A model generated the notes under the pieces. The model saw nothing but the letters and a program-made list of their open reading frames with translations, did no database searches and was not told the origin of the DNA. The translations under genes were made by a program, and so were the position numbers. From the NCBI GenBank assembly GCA_965200895.1, contig CBDAVM010000001.1, positions 2,294,001 through 2,358,000 of the forward strand: DNA of 64,000 nt, written 5' to 3'. Origin of the DNA: WTFV01 sp965200895. Its GTDB lineage: Bacteria > Acidobacteriota > Vicinamibacteria > Vicinamibacterales > UBA8438. Positions 8,987 through 17,455 of this stretch are shown piece by piece. Each line of letters starts with the position of its first letter. Position 1 is the first letter of the stretch.

Positions 8987-9742
8987 GCCGGCCTCAAGAT
9001 AACACGTGTTCCCTTACCCCCGGCCCCCGGTGTTACAGGGCAGAGAGTCCGATCCGGTCTGCTCGATGCCGCTGAATCGGCCGGCGGTCGGTCCTGAATC
9101 GCCCCGAATCAGGGGGTGCACGTCAGAATTGTGGTGCGCCGTGAGAGGCGGCGTTCCTCAGCGGGTGGGATCCCGCCCGGCAACTGTCGCTCCAGCCGGT
9201 AGCAGTGTGCTTCTCGTGCGGCGCGCAGTGCGAAGGCGGCCGGTGTCGGGTCGGTGTCGCGGCTGGCTGCGGTCTCGACGGCGGCGTTGTAGCTGACCGA
9301 TCCTGGTGCTGGCGTCGCACAACGAACCCCTGCTCGCCCGGTTGTGCAACCGCATCGTGCGGTTGGAGCGGGGCCGGCTGGTCGCTGGCGTGGGCGGTGT
9401 TCGCGCGGTATCGGAGCCGCGGCGTGGCCGCCGACATCGCGTCGCCGGGCGTCGCCGTCGCCGCTTCATGACGGGGCCTGCCGGCTTGCTCGGTGTGCTG
9501 CGGTTCTCCGACGCTCGGGCGGAACGGGTGGGCGCGCATGGCTGACGGTGGTTGATGGGGGGGTTGACGCGCCGTGCCTGTCCATGTACACTCCGCGCGT
9601 CTCTAGTTCTGTCATCGGCTGCGCTCGCGGGCAGGGGAAGATGGCAGCGTGGCGTGGGTACTGACGGACCGAAAATTCGGCATGAGGGAGCGAGTCTTGC
9701 GCCGCCCCGGAGGATTGTGCTAGGGTCCAGTCGCAGATGATG
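8987..9742. other. Gene-poor stretch with transporter relic
   Basis: No credible intact gene is visible in this interval; the open frames are short and lack start signals or motifs. It contains a mosaic fragment of the wzt and wzm genes at 9299-9436 and ends at the control region of the first RTX gene. The rest shows no feature I can name. Confidence 0.5.
9299..9436 (+). pseudogene. Mosaic relic of wzt and wzm 3' ends
   Basis: Bases 9299-9374 are nearly identical to wzt 8229-8304. Bases about 9375-9420 match the wzm end 7546-7591. Bases 9421-9435 match wzt 8305-8319. So a 46-bp piece of the permease gene has been placed exactly between two neighbouring bases of the copied ATPase gene. The junctions share short G/C-rich microhomology (ggggc/ggccgg). 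No reading frame is maintained across it, so it is a relic rather than a gene. Confidence 0.85.
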
Positions 9743-9763
9743 GACGGTGGGCGGACGCCCAAT
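9743..9763 (+). promoter_or_regulatory. Conserved dyad upstream of the first RTX gene
   Basis: The 21-base motif at 9743-9763 contains the interrupted palindrome GGGCGGACGCCC (9749-9760). The same motif, in matching orientation to the gene, occurs upstream of the second RTX gene (15787-15807) and upstream of the mosaic methyltransferase (19602-19622). The shared position between promoter and start codon suggests an operator or a 5' UTR hairpin common to these genes. Confidence 0.55.
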
Positions 9764-9857
9764 GACAACGCCGACGGCGACGGTACGGTCAGGTGCCGCG
9801 TTGTCGGGCACGCGGAGCAAAAGGGCTCCGACCAACCCTTCAACGGAGGTAGCAGCG

Positions 9858-11795
9858 ATGGCCACGGAAATCGGGACACACGGGAATTTTGATGAAGAGC
9901 TCACTGGCACGGTCGGTGACGACGTCTTTGAAGGAAAGGGTGGCGCTGACACCATTGAGGGCGGTGCGGGCAGTGATTGGGCTGTCTACGGGTCTTCCAG
10001 CGAGGGTGTCTATGTGACCCTGTCCCCTGGCAGCAGCGAGGCGGGCGGCCAGTGGCCGAATCCCATCGCTGATAGCAACGGCTCGGGAGGTGATGCCGAG
10101 GGCGACGTGCTGCGGAGCATCGAGAACCTCTACGGGTCGGCCAACGCAGATCACCTCATTGGCTCGCGCGAGGACAATCATCTTGTCGGCGCTGGCGGCG
10201 CCGACAGGCTCCAGGGCCTGTTCGGCGACGACATGCTCGAAGGCGGCGACGGCGGCGACTGGCTCGAAGGCGGCATGGGCAAGGACGTGCTCCATGGCAA
10301 CATGGGCAACGACCTGCTCATGGGCGACGAAGGCAACGACACGCTCGAAGGTGACGAAGGCAACGACGAGCTCCACGGCGGCGACGGCAAGGACATGCTC
10401 TATGGCCAGATGGGCAACGACATGCTCATGGGCGACGCCGGCGACGACAAGCTCCACGGCGGCCAGGGCGATGACGAGCTCCACGGCGGCGACGACAAGG
10501 ACATGCTCTATGGCCAGATGGGCGACGACATGCTCCACGGCGACGGCGGCAAGGACACGCTCAAAGGTGCCAAGGGCAACGACTATCTCCATGGTGGTAG
10601 CGGCGAGGACATGGTGGGAGGCGGCCAGGGCAATGACACCCTCATCGGTTGCACGAACGACGACACGATCATCGGTGGCGCCGGCGCGGACATGATCTAT
10701 GGCGGTACCCCCGATGATCCGCAATCCGACGACGGCGACCGAGCCTCCTACATGCATTCGCCGGAAGGGGTGGATGTCACTCTCGGCAAGGATGGAGGAA
10801 TGGCGTCTGGTGGCCACGCCGAGGGCGACGAGCTCTATAGCATCGAGGAGCTTGCAGGGTCGAAGTACCACGACATGCTCATGGGCGATTCCATGGATAA
10901 TAAGCTCATGGGCGACATGGGCAACGACACGCTCAAGGGCGGCATCGGCAGCGACAAGCTCGTGGGTGGCGATGGCCGTGATGTGCTCGACGGCAGCGGT
11001 AAGCTGAGCGCTAGTGGCAAAGACATGGACAACGCCATGAACGCCAAGGACGAAGACGGAAATTACATTATCAACAACAGCGACACGCTTGATGGTGGCG
11101 CTGGCGACGACCAGCTCTATGGCCGCATGGGCAATGACGAGCTCATGGGTGGTGCCGGCGACGACACACTCGACGGTGGCAAGGGCAATGACGAGCTCAG
11201 TGGCGATGAGGGCTACGACGAGCTCAATGGCGGTGACGGCAACGACGAGCTCATGGGCGGTGATGGCAACGACGAGCTCAATGGCGGTGACGGCGATGAC
11301 ACGCTCATGGGCGGTGACGGCGATGACACGCTTGATGGTGGCGATGGTGGCACCATGGGGGACATGCTCAGTGGCGGTGACGGCGATGATGAGTTGAGGC
11401 TCAGTAATGGTGAGAGCGAAACCGCGAGCGGTGGTGCCGGGAGCGATACGTTCATCTTCCTGGAGGACGGGATTCGCGGCTCCAGCAACGGAGTAAGCGT
11501 CACCATTGAGGATTTTAGTAGTGGGGATAAGCTCGATTTCACAGATTTAGGTAGTGGAGAAGCCAACAGAGCGGAGATAGCCACGTGGTTGGCTTCAAAC
11601 TTGTCCAATGGATTGGAAGGTAATATCGGCTTAGGTAATGGTATGGAAATGCGTATTCGCGCCACAGCTAATCCTGATGATACCCGCATAATTGTGGGGG
11701 ATTACTCAGCTCCAGGCAATACTTGGACTCAGCTTGTCTCAGTTAAGCTGGTCGACGTGCACATCAGCGAGTTGGAGTTAGATGACTTCGCGTAG
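9858..11795 (+). CDS. RTX-type calcium-binding repeat protein (type I secretion substrate)
   Basis: 645 residues made almost entirely of glycine/aspartate nonapeptides of the GGxGxDxLx type in several blocks, from about residue 15 to 560. These fold as Ca2+-binding beta rolls after secretion. Two blocks have the spacer ...SPEGVDVTLG.../...SIENLYGS..., which recurs in the second RTX protein. The last ~75 residues lack repeats (SVTIEDFSSGDKLDFTDLG and the end ELELDDFA) and are the likely uncleaved C-terminal secretion signal. The ATG at 9858 is set by GGAGGT seven bases upstream; an earlier in-frame start at 9747 would run through the control region. There is no enzymatic domain, so a surface-layer, adhesion or matrix role is likely. 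The 5.0-kb ABC exporter gene is the nearest candidate transporter. Confidence 0.88.
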   Translation: MATEIGTHGNFDEELTGTVGDDVFEGKGGADTIEGGAGSDWAVYGSSSEGVYVTLSPGSSEAGGQWPNPIADSNGSGGDAEGDVLRSIENLYGSANADHLIGSREDNHLVGAGGADRLQGLFGDDMLEGGDGGDWLEGGMGKDVLHGNMGNDLLMGDEGNDTLEGDEGNDELHGGDGKDMLYGQMGNDMLMGDAGDDKLHGGQGDDELHGGDDKDMLYGQMGDDMLHGDGGKDTLKGAKGNDYLHGGSGEDMVGGGQGNDTLIGCTNDDTIIGGAGADMIYGGTPDDPQSDDGDRASYMHSPEGVDVTLGKDGGMASGGHAEGDELYSIEELAGSKYHDMLMGDSMDNKLMGDMGNDTLKGGIGSDKLVGGDGRDVLDGSGKLSASGKDMDNAMNAKDEDGNYIINNSDTLDGGAGDDQLYGRMGNDELMGGAGDDTLDGGKGNDELSGDEGYDELNGGDGNDELMGGDGNDELNGGDGDDTLMGGDGDDTLDGGDGGTMGDMLSGGDGDDELRLSNGESETASGGAGSDTFIFLEDGIRGSSNGVSVTIEDFSSGDKLDFTDLGSGEANRAEIATWLASNLSNGLEGNIGLGNGMEMRIRATANPDDTRIIVGDYSAPGNTWTQLVSVKLVDVHISELELDDFA

Positions 11796-11859
11796 GATCT
11801 TTCTCGCGGGGTACACCCCCTTGTCGTAAGGTGCCGCCTTTCAGACGGCGCTGGCAGAT

Positions 11860-11895
11860 GGGCGGGCAGGTCGATACCTGCCCGCCCATTTTTTT
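11860..11895 (+). terminator. Intrinsic terminator of the first RTX gene
   Basis: A 12-bp perfect GC-rich stem (11860-11871 with 11876-11887) around a four-base CGAT loop, followed by A and seven T (11889-11895), 65 bases after the RTX stop codon. Confidence 0.9.
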
Positions 11896-12236
11896 CAGAT
11901 GTGCGCGAAAGGTGTCCGTGACGTGACACTATCGGGCACACGATCCGCATGCGTCTCAATCCGCGCAGGCCTGGTTCTTCCGCGTCCTGACATCCGTTCC
12001 CCCGTCTCCGCCGCGGTGCCATTTTCCTTGGCCGGGCGCCCGTCCCACGGTTGCCGTGCCGTCCCCACGCCGGGGGAACCAGTGCCGGCTGCGCGTTCAC
12101 CCGAAGCGCCGTGTACGCAGGGACCTCCACCTCGCCGGTCTCGCCGCCTGCCGCTTCTTCTTGCGCAGCCGCGGCTTCGAGACCCGCAACTGTCGTTCCT
12201 GCAGTGCCACCCGCCCCGCCTGCACACCGTGCCCGC
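11896..12236. other. Intergenic stretch without visible gene
   Basis: Open frames here have no start signal, family motif or neighbour support. I see nothing to annotate between the RTX terminator and the coiled-coil gene. Confidence 0.45.
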
Positions 12237-12719
12237 TCACCGCACGGCGGCGAGACGTTCGAGCCGGTCGCAACTTGCAGACCCGAGAGCAGACCGGGCG
12301 TCCGGCGCGCCGGTTTCGGAAGGACCGGTTGCAGGCCACTGCCGCACCAGGTCGATCAGGCACAGCGTTGCCAGCAGCACGGTGTCACCCTGCTCGCGCA
12401 GGGCGTCGCGGATTGCGGCCCGGTCGGCTGCCGCCTCGTCGCGGATCTCGGCCCGCTCCGCCGCTGCGGCGGCGAACCCCGCGGCAACTTCGTCGCGGAT
12501 CTGCATCTGGTTCCGGCTGAGCTCGTCGAAACGGGACAGCATCTGCGAGAGCTCGAAACCGACGACGGCGCGCCGGTCGGCCCGGTTCTCGCTGTACACA
12601 CCGATACTTCCCGTGACGATCACACCGAGGAACCCGACCACCAGCGTGCCGAAGAGAATCCGGGTGTTCCGACTCATCGACGCCCGCCGCGGATCCGACC
12701 GTTCCACGCGGTCGGCCAT
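12237..12719 (-). CDS. Membrane-anchored coiled-coil protein with IRDEAAADR units
   Basis: 160 residues. A basic N-terminus (SRNTRIL), one membrane helix (about residues 22-44, GTLVVGFLGVIVTGSIGVYS), then a helical segment with the unit RDEAAADRAAI and the end block RDALREQGDTVLLATLCLIDLVRQW. The C-terminus is low complexity. It is the short version of the protein at 31672: the two share the leader, anchor and tail nearly residue for residue and differ in the number of 11-residue units. Two 3' fragments of the same family lie at 18345 and 19731. An ATG at 12677 is an alternative start. Function is unknown. Confidence 0.7.
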   Translation of the reverse strand: MADRVERSDPRRASMSRNTRILFGTLVVGFLGVIVTGSIGVYSENRADRRAVVGFELSQMLSRFDELSRNQMQIRDEVAAGFAAAAAERAEIRDEAAADRAAIRDALREQGDTVLLATLCLIDLVRQWPATGPSETGAPDARSALGSASCDRLERLAAVR

Positions 12720-12723
12720 CGAT

Positions 12724-12934
12724 GCGCCGTGGTAGAGTCCTACCCCGTGGGAACGCAACCGGCGCGTGCCGCAAGCGCTTCGAGAACCATGATCCTCGTG
12801 GCCGGCATGCACCGCAGCGGCACCTCCGCGCTGGCCCGGGTCCTGGCCCTCGCCGGGTGCGACCTGCCGAAAACGCTGCTCGGCCCCAAGCCGGACAACG
12901 TCACCGGGTTCTGGGAATCGCAGGCGCTCACCGA
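12724..12934 (+). pseudogene. 5' fragment (with promoter) of the sulfotransferase gene
   Basis: These 211 bp are an apparently perfect copy of 21591-21801 on the other strand, covering the upstream region, start codon and first ~48 codons (GMHRSGTSALARV...) of the sulfotransferase-methyltransferase gene. After position 12934 the match stops and unrelated sequence begins, which leads into the methyltransferase at 12976. The fragment keeps the sulfate-donor binding loop but cannot fold, so it is a truncated copy. It may bring its promoter to the next gene. Confidence 0.9.
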
Positions 12935-12975
12935 GAAACGGCGCCGCAGGCCGGAAACGCGGGCGGAGGAAACCG

Positions 12976-13701
12976 ATGTTCGAACACCCGGGCCGGTGCG
13001 TGATCTGCGAACGGGAGGTCACGTTCACCGCGGGATACGAATGGTTCCGGGATCACCTCAAGTGCCCGGGCTGCGACTCGGTGCCGCGCGAACGCGCGCT
13101 GATGCACGTCATCCAGACGTTCTACCCGCAGTGGCGGGACCTCCGGATTCACGAGATGGCGCCGATTGCCCGCGGCGCCTCGCGGAAGCTTCGCGAGGCG
13201 CCCGGCTACGTGGCCTCGCAGTACTCCCCGTCGCTGCCGCCCGGCGAGCGGAGCCCCCAGGGCTGGATCAACCAGGACGCGGAGAACCAGACCTGGCCGG
13301 ACGGCGCCTTCGACCTGGTCGTGACGCAGGACGTCTTCGAGCACATCTTCGACATCGACGCGGCCTGCCTGGAGATCCGCCGCACGCTGGGACCCGGCGG
13401 CGCGCACGTCTTCACGACCCCGCTGGTGAACAAGGCGCAGCCGACCGAGTGCCGCGCCGCACGCGCCGCCGACGGCTCGATCCGGTATCTCGCCGAGCCC
13501 GAGTACCACGGCAATCCGGTGGATCCCGACGGGTCGCTGGTGACGTGGCACTTCGGATTCGACCTGGCCGCCCGCATCCTGGAGCGAGCGCGGATGCCGA
13601 CCGTCATCTTCTCCTGCGACCGGCTGGACCTGGGCATTCGGGCGGAGTACATCGAGGTCCTGATGAGTCTGCGGCAGGCCCCCGCCACGCCGGGGTCCTG
13701 A
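12976..13701 (+). CDS. Class I SAM-dependent methyltransferase with N-terminal zinc ribbon
   Basis: 241 residues. Four cysteines in CxxC pairs (C8/C11 and C30/C33) form a likely zinc ribbon. The methyltransferase core shows DLVVTQDVFEHIFDIDAACLEI (quoted here up to DLVVTQDVFEHIFD), motif IV/post-IV of Methyltransf_11, followed by RTLGPGGAHVFTTP. Motif I is weak. The ATG is preceded by GGAGGA at 12963-12968. Such enzymes commonly methylate sugars or lipids in glycan clusters. It directly follows a truncated sulfotransferase 5' end whose promoter it may use. Confidence 0.82.
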   Translation: MFEHPGRCVICEREVTFTAGYEWFRDHLKCPGCDSVPRERALMHVIQTFYPQWRDLRIHEMAPIARGASRKLREAPGYVASQYSPSLPPGERSPQGWINQDAENQTWPDGAFDLVVTQDVFEHIFDIDAACLEIRRTLGPGGAHVFTTPLVNKAQPTECRAARAADGSIRYLAEPEYHGNPVDPDGSLVTWHFGFDLAARILERARMPTVIFSCDRLDLGIRAEYIEVLMSLRQAPATPGS

Positions 13702-13737
13702 AGACGCAAGGTCTTCGGCCACATCCGCCAAAGAAAA

Positions 13738-13780
13738 GCCGGCAGATGACGGGCAGGTATCAACCTGACCATCTGCCGGC
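13738..13780 (+). terminator. Hairpin after the methyltransferase gene
   Basis: An 11-bp outer stem (13738-13748 with 13770-13780) encloses a smaller CAGGT/ACCTG stem. It lies about 40 bases after the methyltransferase stop. No T-run follows, so it may act as an RNA stabiliser or a weak terminator. Its inner part resembles the RTX terminator at 11860. Confidence 0.5.
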
Positions 13781-13903
13781 CGCACCGCCTGGAAAGGCGA
13801 CCACCGGAGGCTCCCTCAAGGGGCGCCGCGAGGATCGTGGGCCAGCGCCCCGAAACGCCTCACTGGCTCGGCGCTCGGCCCATCCCCCCCACCTCCATGA
13901 CTG

Positions 13904-13944
13904 TTGCGCCGCAGCACTTCGCTGCGCTGCGTTCTGCGGCGCAA
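13904..13944 (-). terminator. Hairpin downstream of the second RTX gene
   Basis: TTGCGCCGCAG at 13904-13914 pairs with CTGCGGCGCAA at 13934-13944, just beyond the stop codon of the minus-strand RTX gene. There is no T-run, so termination efficiency is uncertain. Confidence 0.5.
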
Positions 13945-13952
13945 GCTCCTAG

Positions 13953-15692
13953 CTAGAAGATGAAGTGCGCGACGTCTACATCGTCAACGCCTGAAAGGTG
14001 GATCACGAGCTGATCTCCGTCCTCGCCACCCATTCTCACCCTGATGGAGGCGTTCCCTTCCCCTTCAACGATGCGAAGCTCAAGGTTCGTGTCCGAGCTG
14101 GGAGCAACCCAGTCAGGATTGTCAAGCGCGTCCTCGACCAGCCCCCTGTCGACCCCATAGGCACGCAGGTCGATCCGGTCACCGTCTCCCCCGTCGAAAT
14201 CCTCGATCCTGGCCCGCTGCAGGCCCGTACCTGCACCCTCCATGTTGAAGATGAACGTATCGGCACCCCTGCCACCCATCAGTATGTCACCCTGGTTGCC
14301 ACCGGCATTCATCGTATTGTGTTTCCCGACGGTCAGCATGTCATCACCGCCGCCACCATCGAGCATATGGTTCATCTCGGTGGCGCCGGAGGGCGTGGCC
14401 ATGAGCGTGTCTTCCCCCTCGCCACCGTCAAGCATGGACACGCCACCGCCTGTGATGAGGATGTCATCGTGATCGGTCCCGGCCAGCCTCTCGATGCCTT
14501 CGATTGTGTCATTCGCGGATCCCGTTTTTCGGCCGCCGAATATGCGGCCGCCGCTGAAATGAATTCCGTCCGTCTCGTTGACGTAGGTCAGGACGTCGAT
14601 GCCGTCGCCGCCGTCGAGCGTGTCACTGCCCTCGCTGCCCACGAAGGTATCGTTGCCCTCGCCGCCCATGAGCATGTCGTCGCCGTCGCCGCCGTCGAGC
14701 ATGTCGTCGCCGTCGCCGCCGTCAAGCGTGTCACTGCCCTCGCCGCCCTCGAAGGCATCGTTGCCCTCGCCGCCCATGAGCATGTCGTCGTCCTTGCCGC
14801 CGATGAGCATGTCGTCGTCGTCGCCGCCGTCGAGCGTGTCGTTGTCCTTGCCGCCCCCGAGCGTGTCGTCGCCGTCGCCGCCGTAGAGCAAGTCGTCGCC
14901 GCCGTTGCCGTGGAGGATATTGTCGTGGGCGTCGCCCGTGAGCGTGTCGTCGTTCATCGACCCGGAAAGCCCCTCGATGCCATAGAGCCTGTCGCCATCG
15001 GCGTGGGAGTCCGGGTCGTCGCTCTGGACCGTCAGCCCGAGATCGACCGTCACTCCCATGCCCGACTGCATGCCCGACAGGCGGTAGGCCGCGATGTCCG
15101 TGCCGGCGCCGCCATAAATCATGTCGGCGCCCCCACCGCCCTGGAGGGTGTCGTTGCCCGTGCCGCCCTGGAGGATGTCATTGCCCTGGCCGCCTCCCAC
15201 GAAGTCAGCGCCGACGCCACCATCAACTTCGTCGGCGTCCCTGTCGCCGTAGAGACGGTCGTTGTCCGCGCCGCCAACAATCGTGTCGTTGCCCGCGCCG
15301 CCACGGATGGTGTCGGCGCCGGAGAGGCCGTAAAGCTTATCGCCACCATCGGCGCCGTTAATCTTGTTGTCGATATACTGCGAGCCGATGAGAGTGTCAT
15401 CCGACCGTGACCCGTAGAGGTTCTCGATGCTCAGCAGTGTGTCCCCTGCGGCGTCTCCGTCGGCTACCTTGTCCTCGTCGAGGTTCACGTAAACACCATC
15501 CGAGGATTGGTAGACGGCCCAGTCATTGCCCGGGCCACCGTCGATGGTGTCGGCGCCGCCCTTGCCTTCCAGCCAGTCGTCACCGGCCCCGCCAGACAGC
15601 GTGTCGTCGTATGGGGTCCCGCTGAGGATGTCCACCATGTCGGGCCCGCCGTCGGTGCCCCGGAATTCGCCGCCCATCATGTCGCTCGCCAT
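13953..15692 (-). CDS. RTX-type calcium-binding repeat protein (second copy)
   Basis: 579 residues dominated by GGxGxDxLx nonapeptides in three or more blocks, with spacers TLLSIENLYGSRSDDTLIG and GDRLYGIEGLSGS like those of the first RTX protein. The C-terminal ~90 residues (FIFNMEGAG..., ending DVDVAHFIF) are non-repetitive, with hydrophobic residues at the extreme end as in many type I secretion signals. The N-terminus MASDMMGGEFRGTDGGPD is reused in the neighbouring mosaic methyltransferase. The ATG at 15692 has an AGGAGGT-like element (ggaggt) upstream. It is convergent with the methyltransferase at 12976. It is likely an extracellular Ca2+-dependent structural or adhesion protein. Confidence 0.87.
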   Translation of the reverse strand: MASDMMGGEFRGTDGGPDMVDILSGTPYDDTLSGGAGDDWLEGKGGADTIDGGPGNDWAVYQSSDGVYVNLDEDKVADGDAAGDTLLSIENLYGSRSDDTLIGSQYIDNKINGADGGDKLYGLSGADTIRGGAGNDTIVGGADNDRLYGDRDADEVDGGVGADFVGGGQGNDILQGGTGNDTLQGGGGADMIYGGAGTDIAAYRLSGMQSGMGVTVDLGLTVQSDDPDSHADGDRLYGIEGLSGSMNDDTLTGDAHDNILHGNGGDDLLYGGDGDDTLGGGKDNDTLDGGDDDDMLIGGKDDDMLMGGEGNDAFEGGEGSDTLDGGDGDDMLDGGDGDDMLMGGEGNDTFVGSEGSDTLDGGDGIDVLTYVNETDGIHFSGGRIFGGRKTGSANDTIEGIERLAGTDHDDILITGGGVSMLDGGEGEDTLMATPSGATEMNHMLDGGGGDDMLTVGKHNTMNAGGNQGDILMGGRGADTFIFNMEGAGTGLQRARIEDFDGGDGDRIDLRAYGVDRGLVEDALDNPDWVAPSSDTNLELRIVEGEGNASIRVRMGGEDGDQLVIHLSGVDDVDVAHFIF

Positions 15693-15786
15693 CCCTGTCT
15701 ACCTCCGTGAAGCCTAGCCGAAGATGCCCACGTCGCCATGCGACCCCACGTCGCGGCACCGCGGCGCCTGCTCGGCCGCCTTGTCG

Positions 15787-15839
15787 ATTGGGCGTCCGCC
15801 CACCGTCCCCTGCTGCCCGACTCAGTACAACTGATCATA
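15787..15839 (-). promoter_or_regulatory. Promoter region and dyad of the second RTX gene
   Basis: On the minus strand TATGAT (15839-15834) is a good -10 element. The conserved motif with palindrome GGGCGTCCGCCC (15790-15801) lies downstream of it, as in the other two copies. The expected -35 position falls at about 15857-15862 and is poor. The insertion sequence ends at 15871, only about 30 bp upstream of the -10, so it could affect this promoter. Confidence 0.5.
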
Positions 15840-15861
15840 GCAGGGTGCCACGTCGCCCGGA

Positions 15862-15870
15862 TCCGGGGGG
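15862..15870. repeat. 9-bp target-site duplication, left copy
   Basis: TCCGGGGGG at 15862-15870 is repeated at 18291-18299, on the other side of the insertion sequence. The uninterrupted target is present once in the related segment at 19677-19685, which proves that the duplication came with insertion. Confidence 0.93.
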
Positions 15871-15922
15871 CTAGCGCTCAATCACAGTTGACACAGGCCG
15901 TGGCTCAGTGTAGAAGGTTTCT

Positions 15923-17455
15923 GTGCGTGTTGGCCTGCGGATGTTGCAGCCGGAGACGGTGGGCTGGCTGCGGCAGGAGTTGGTTCGGGGGTCGTTGTCG
16001 CGTGCGGCGCTGAGCCGTGGTCTTTGCGAACGCGACGGGTGGCGCAACGCGCGTGGGTCGCTGTGCTCGGCGTCGGCGCGGAAGGCTTTGCCTGGCTTGG
16101 CGGCGGAGCTGGGCCTGCCTCTGCCGTCGGCGCAGCCGGGTCCGCCGTTGGGTTGTGTGGTCGGGGTCGGGTCTGAGATTTCGCTGACCGAGTTTGCGGG
16201 CAGCCTGTCGTCGTTGGGGGAGGTTCACCTGCGGTTGGCGGAGACGGCGCTTGCGCGTCAGCGGTGTTGTGCACTTCTGGCGGCTGCGCATCCTTTGGGC
16301 CGTTGTCGGGCTCCGGGCTGCCGGGTGACGTATCTGGTGGATTCTTCGGCGGGCGCGTTGGGTGTTTTGAGCTTTGTGTCGGCTCCGCTTCGTCTGGGTC
16401 CTCGGGACGCGCATCTGGGCTGGGACGCTCGGACGCGGGGGGCACGGATTGGTCAGGTGGTATTGAACGACCGATTCCTGCTGCTTCCCGGGGTTCGTGT
16501 TCCGCACTTGGCGTCGCAGGTTCTGGGCCGTGCGGTGGGTCGTTTGGCGTCGGACTGGGCATTGTGTCACGGGGTTCGTCCGGTTCTGGTGGAGACGTGC
16601 GTGGCGTCGTCTCGTCGTGGCACGAGCTATCGGGCGTCGGGCTGGCGGTGTGTGGGCCGTACGGCGGGTCGTCCTCCGGGGTCATCGGTTTCTGTGGAGC
16701 CGAAGGATGTCTGGCTTCGGGGCCTGGCCCCGGACTGGGCGGAGACGCTGCGTCGGGCTGCGCCCAGGGAGTTGGGTTCGTTTCCGGGGTTGGGGGAGGA
16801 GGCTGCGGGCGCCGGCAGTTGGTCTCGGTGCGAGTATTCGCGTTCGGACCTGGCCGACGGTCGGCTGCGTCGTCGTCTGGCGCAGATGGGTGCGGCCTGG
16901 GAGCAACATCCTGGTGCGCCTCTGCCGGCGGTGTTTGCCGGCAGCGCCGAGCAACAGGCGGCCTACCGTTTCCTGCACAATGGAGCGGTGAGTAGCGCGG
17001 ACATTCTGCAACCGCATCGGGAGGCGCTGGTCGAGCGCAGCCGTGCGGAGTCGGTGGTGCTGCTGGTGCAGGACACGACGACGCTCAACTACACGGGTCT
17101 TCGGGACAGCACGACCGGGCTGGGGCCGCTGGGAGAACGGTCTGGCGGCGGTCGGGGTCTGTTCGTGCACGCGGCGGTGGCGTTCACCGAGGGGCGCCGG
17201 CCGTTGGGGGTGAGCGGTCTGGAGACGTGGGCGCGGCCGGATGGCGCGCCCACGTCCGAGCGCGCATTGGAGAGCCGGCGCTGGTTCCGGGGATTCGACC
17301 AGGGTCGCGAATTGGGGCGGGCGTGTCCGGGCACGCGGGTGGTCGTGGTCGGCGACCGCGAGAGTGACATCCATGCGCTGTTGCAGTGGCAGGCGCAGCA
17401 TGCGGCTGAAGCGGGGCTGGTGAGCGGGCCTGCGCCAGCCGGCGGCGGCGGGTGA
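15923..17455 (+). CDS. Transposase part 1: DruA-like DUF4338 domain + Tn5-type DNA-binding and DDE start
   Basis: 510 residues. Residues about 8-250 resemble DUF4338 (the domain of DruA): the helical start with LSRGLCERDGWRNARG at 30-45, then GVLSFVSAPLRLGPRDAHLGWD and GARIGQVVLNDRFLLLP, quoted only in part here (LGWDARTRGARIGQ). Residues 270-365 are a Tn5-type transposase DNA-binding domain (DLADGRLRRRLAQ ... AAYRFLHN). The catalytic core begins with D384 (QDTTTLNYTG) and D478 (VGDRES). The frame ends at 17455 before the third acidic residue, which lies in the next, overlapping frame. The start is GTG; others are possible. Confidence 0.8.
   Translation: MRVGLRMLQPETVGWLRQELVRGSLSRAALSRGLCERDGWRNARGSLCSASARKALPGLAAELGLPLPSAQPGPPLGCVVGVGSEISLTEFAGSLSSLGEVHLRLAETALARQRCCALLAAAHPLGRCRAPGCRVTYLVDSSAGALGVLSFVSAPLRLGPRDAHLGWDARTRGARIGQVVLNDRFLLLPGVRVPHLASQVLGRAVGRLASDWALCHGVRPVLVETCVASSRRGTSYRASGWRCVGRTAGRPPGSSVSVEPKDVWLRGLAPDWAETLRRAAPRELGSFPGLGEEAAGAGSWSRCEYSRSDLADGRLRRRLAQMGAAWEQHPGAPLPAVFAGSAEQQAAYRFLHNGAVSSADILQPHREALVERSRAESVVLLVQDTTTLNYTGLRDSTTGLGPLGERSGGGRGLFVHAAVAFTEGRRPLGVSGLETWARPDGAPTSERALESRRWFRGFDQGRELGRACPGTRVVVVGDRESDIHALLQWQAQHAAEAGLVSGPAPAGGGG

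Noticed and set aside
10200..11400. Dense short repeats in the RTX gene as a possible satellite or array
   Set aside because: They are codon-periodic and encode GGxGxDxLx nonapeptides, so they are coding repeats.
17453..17455. The TGA between transposase halves as a selenocysteine codon, prompted by selA in the window
   Set aside because: Readthrough in the first frame would not reach the YREK half, which is in another frame, and no SECIS-like hairpin is evident.
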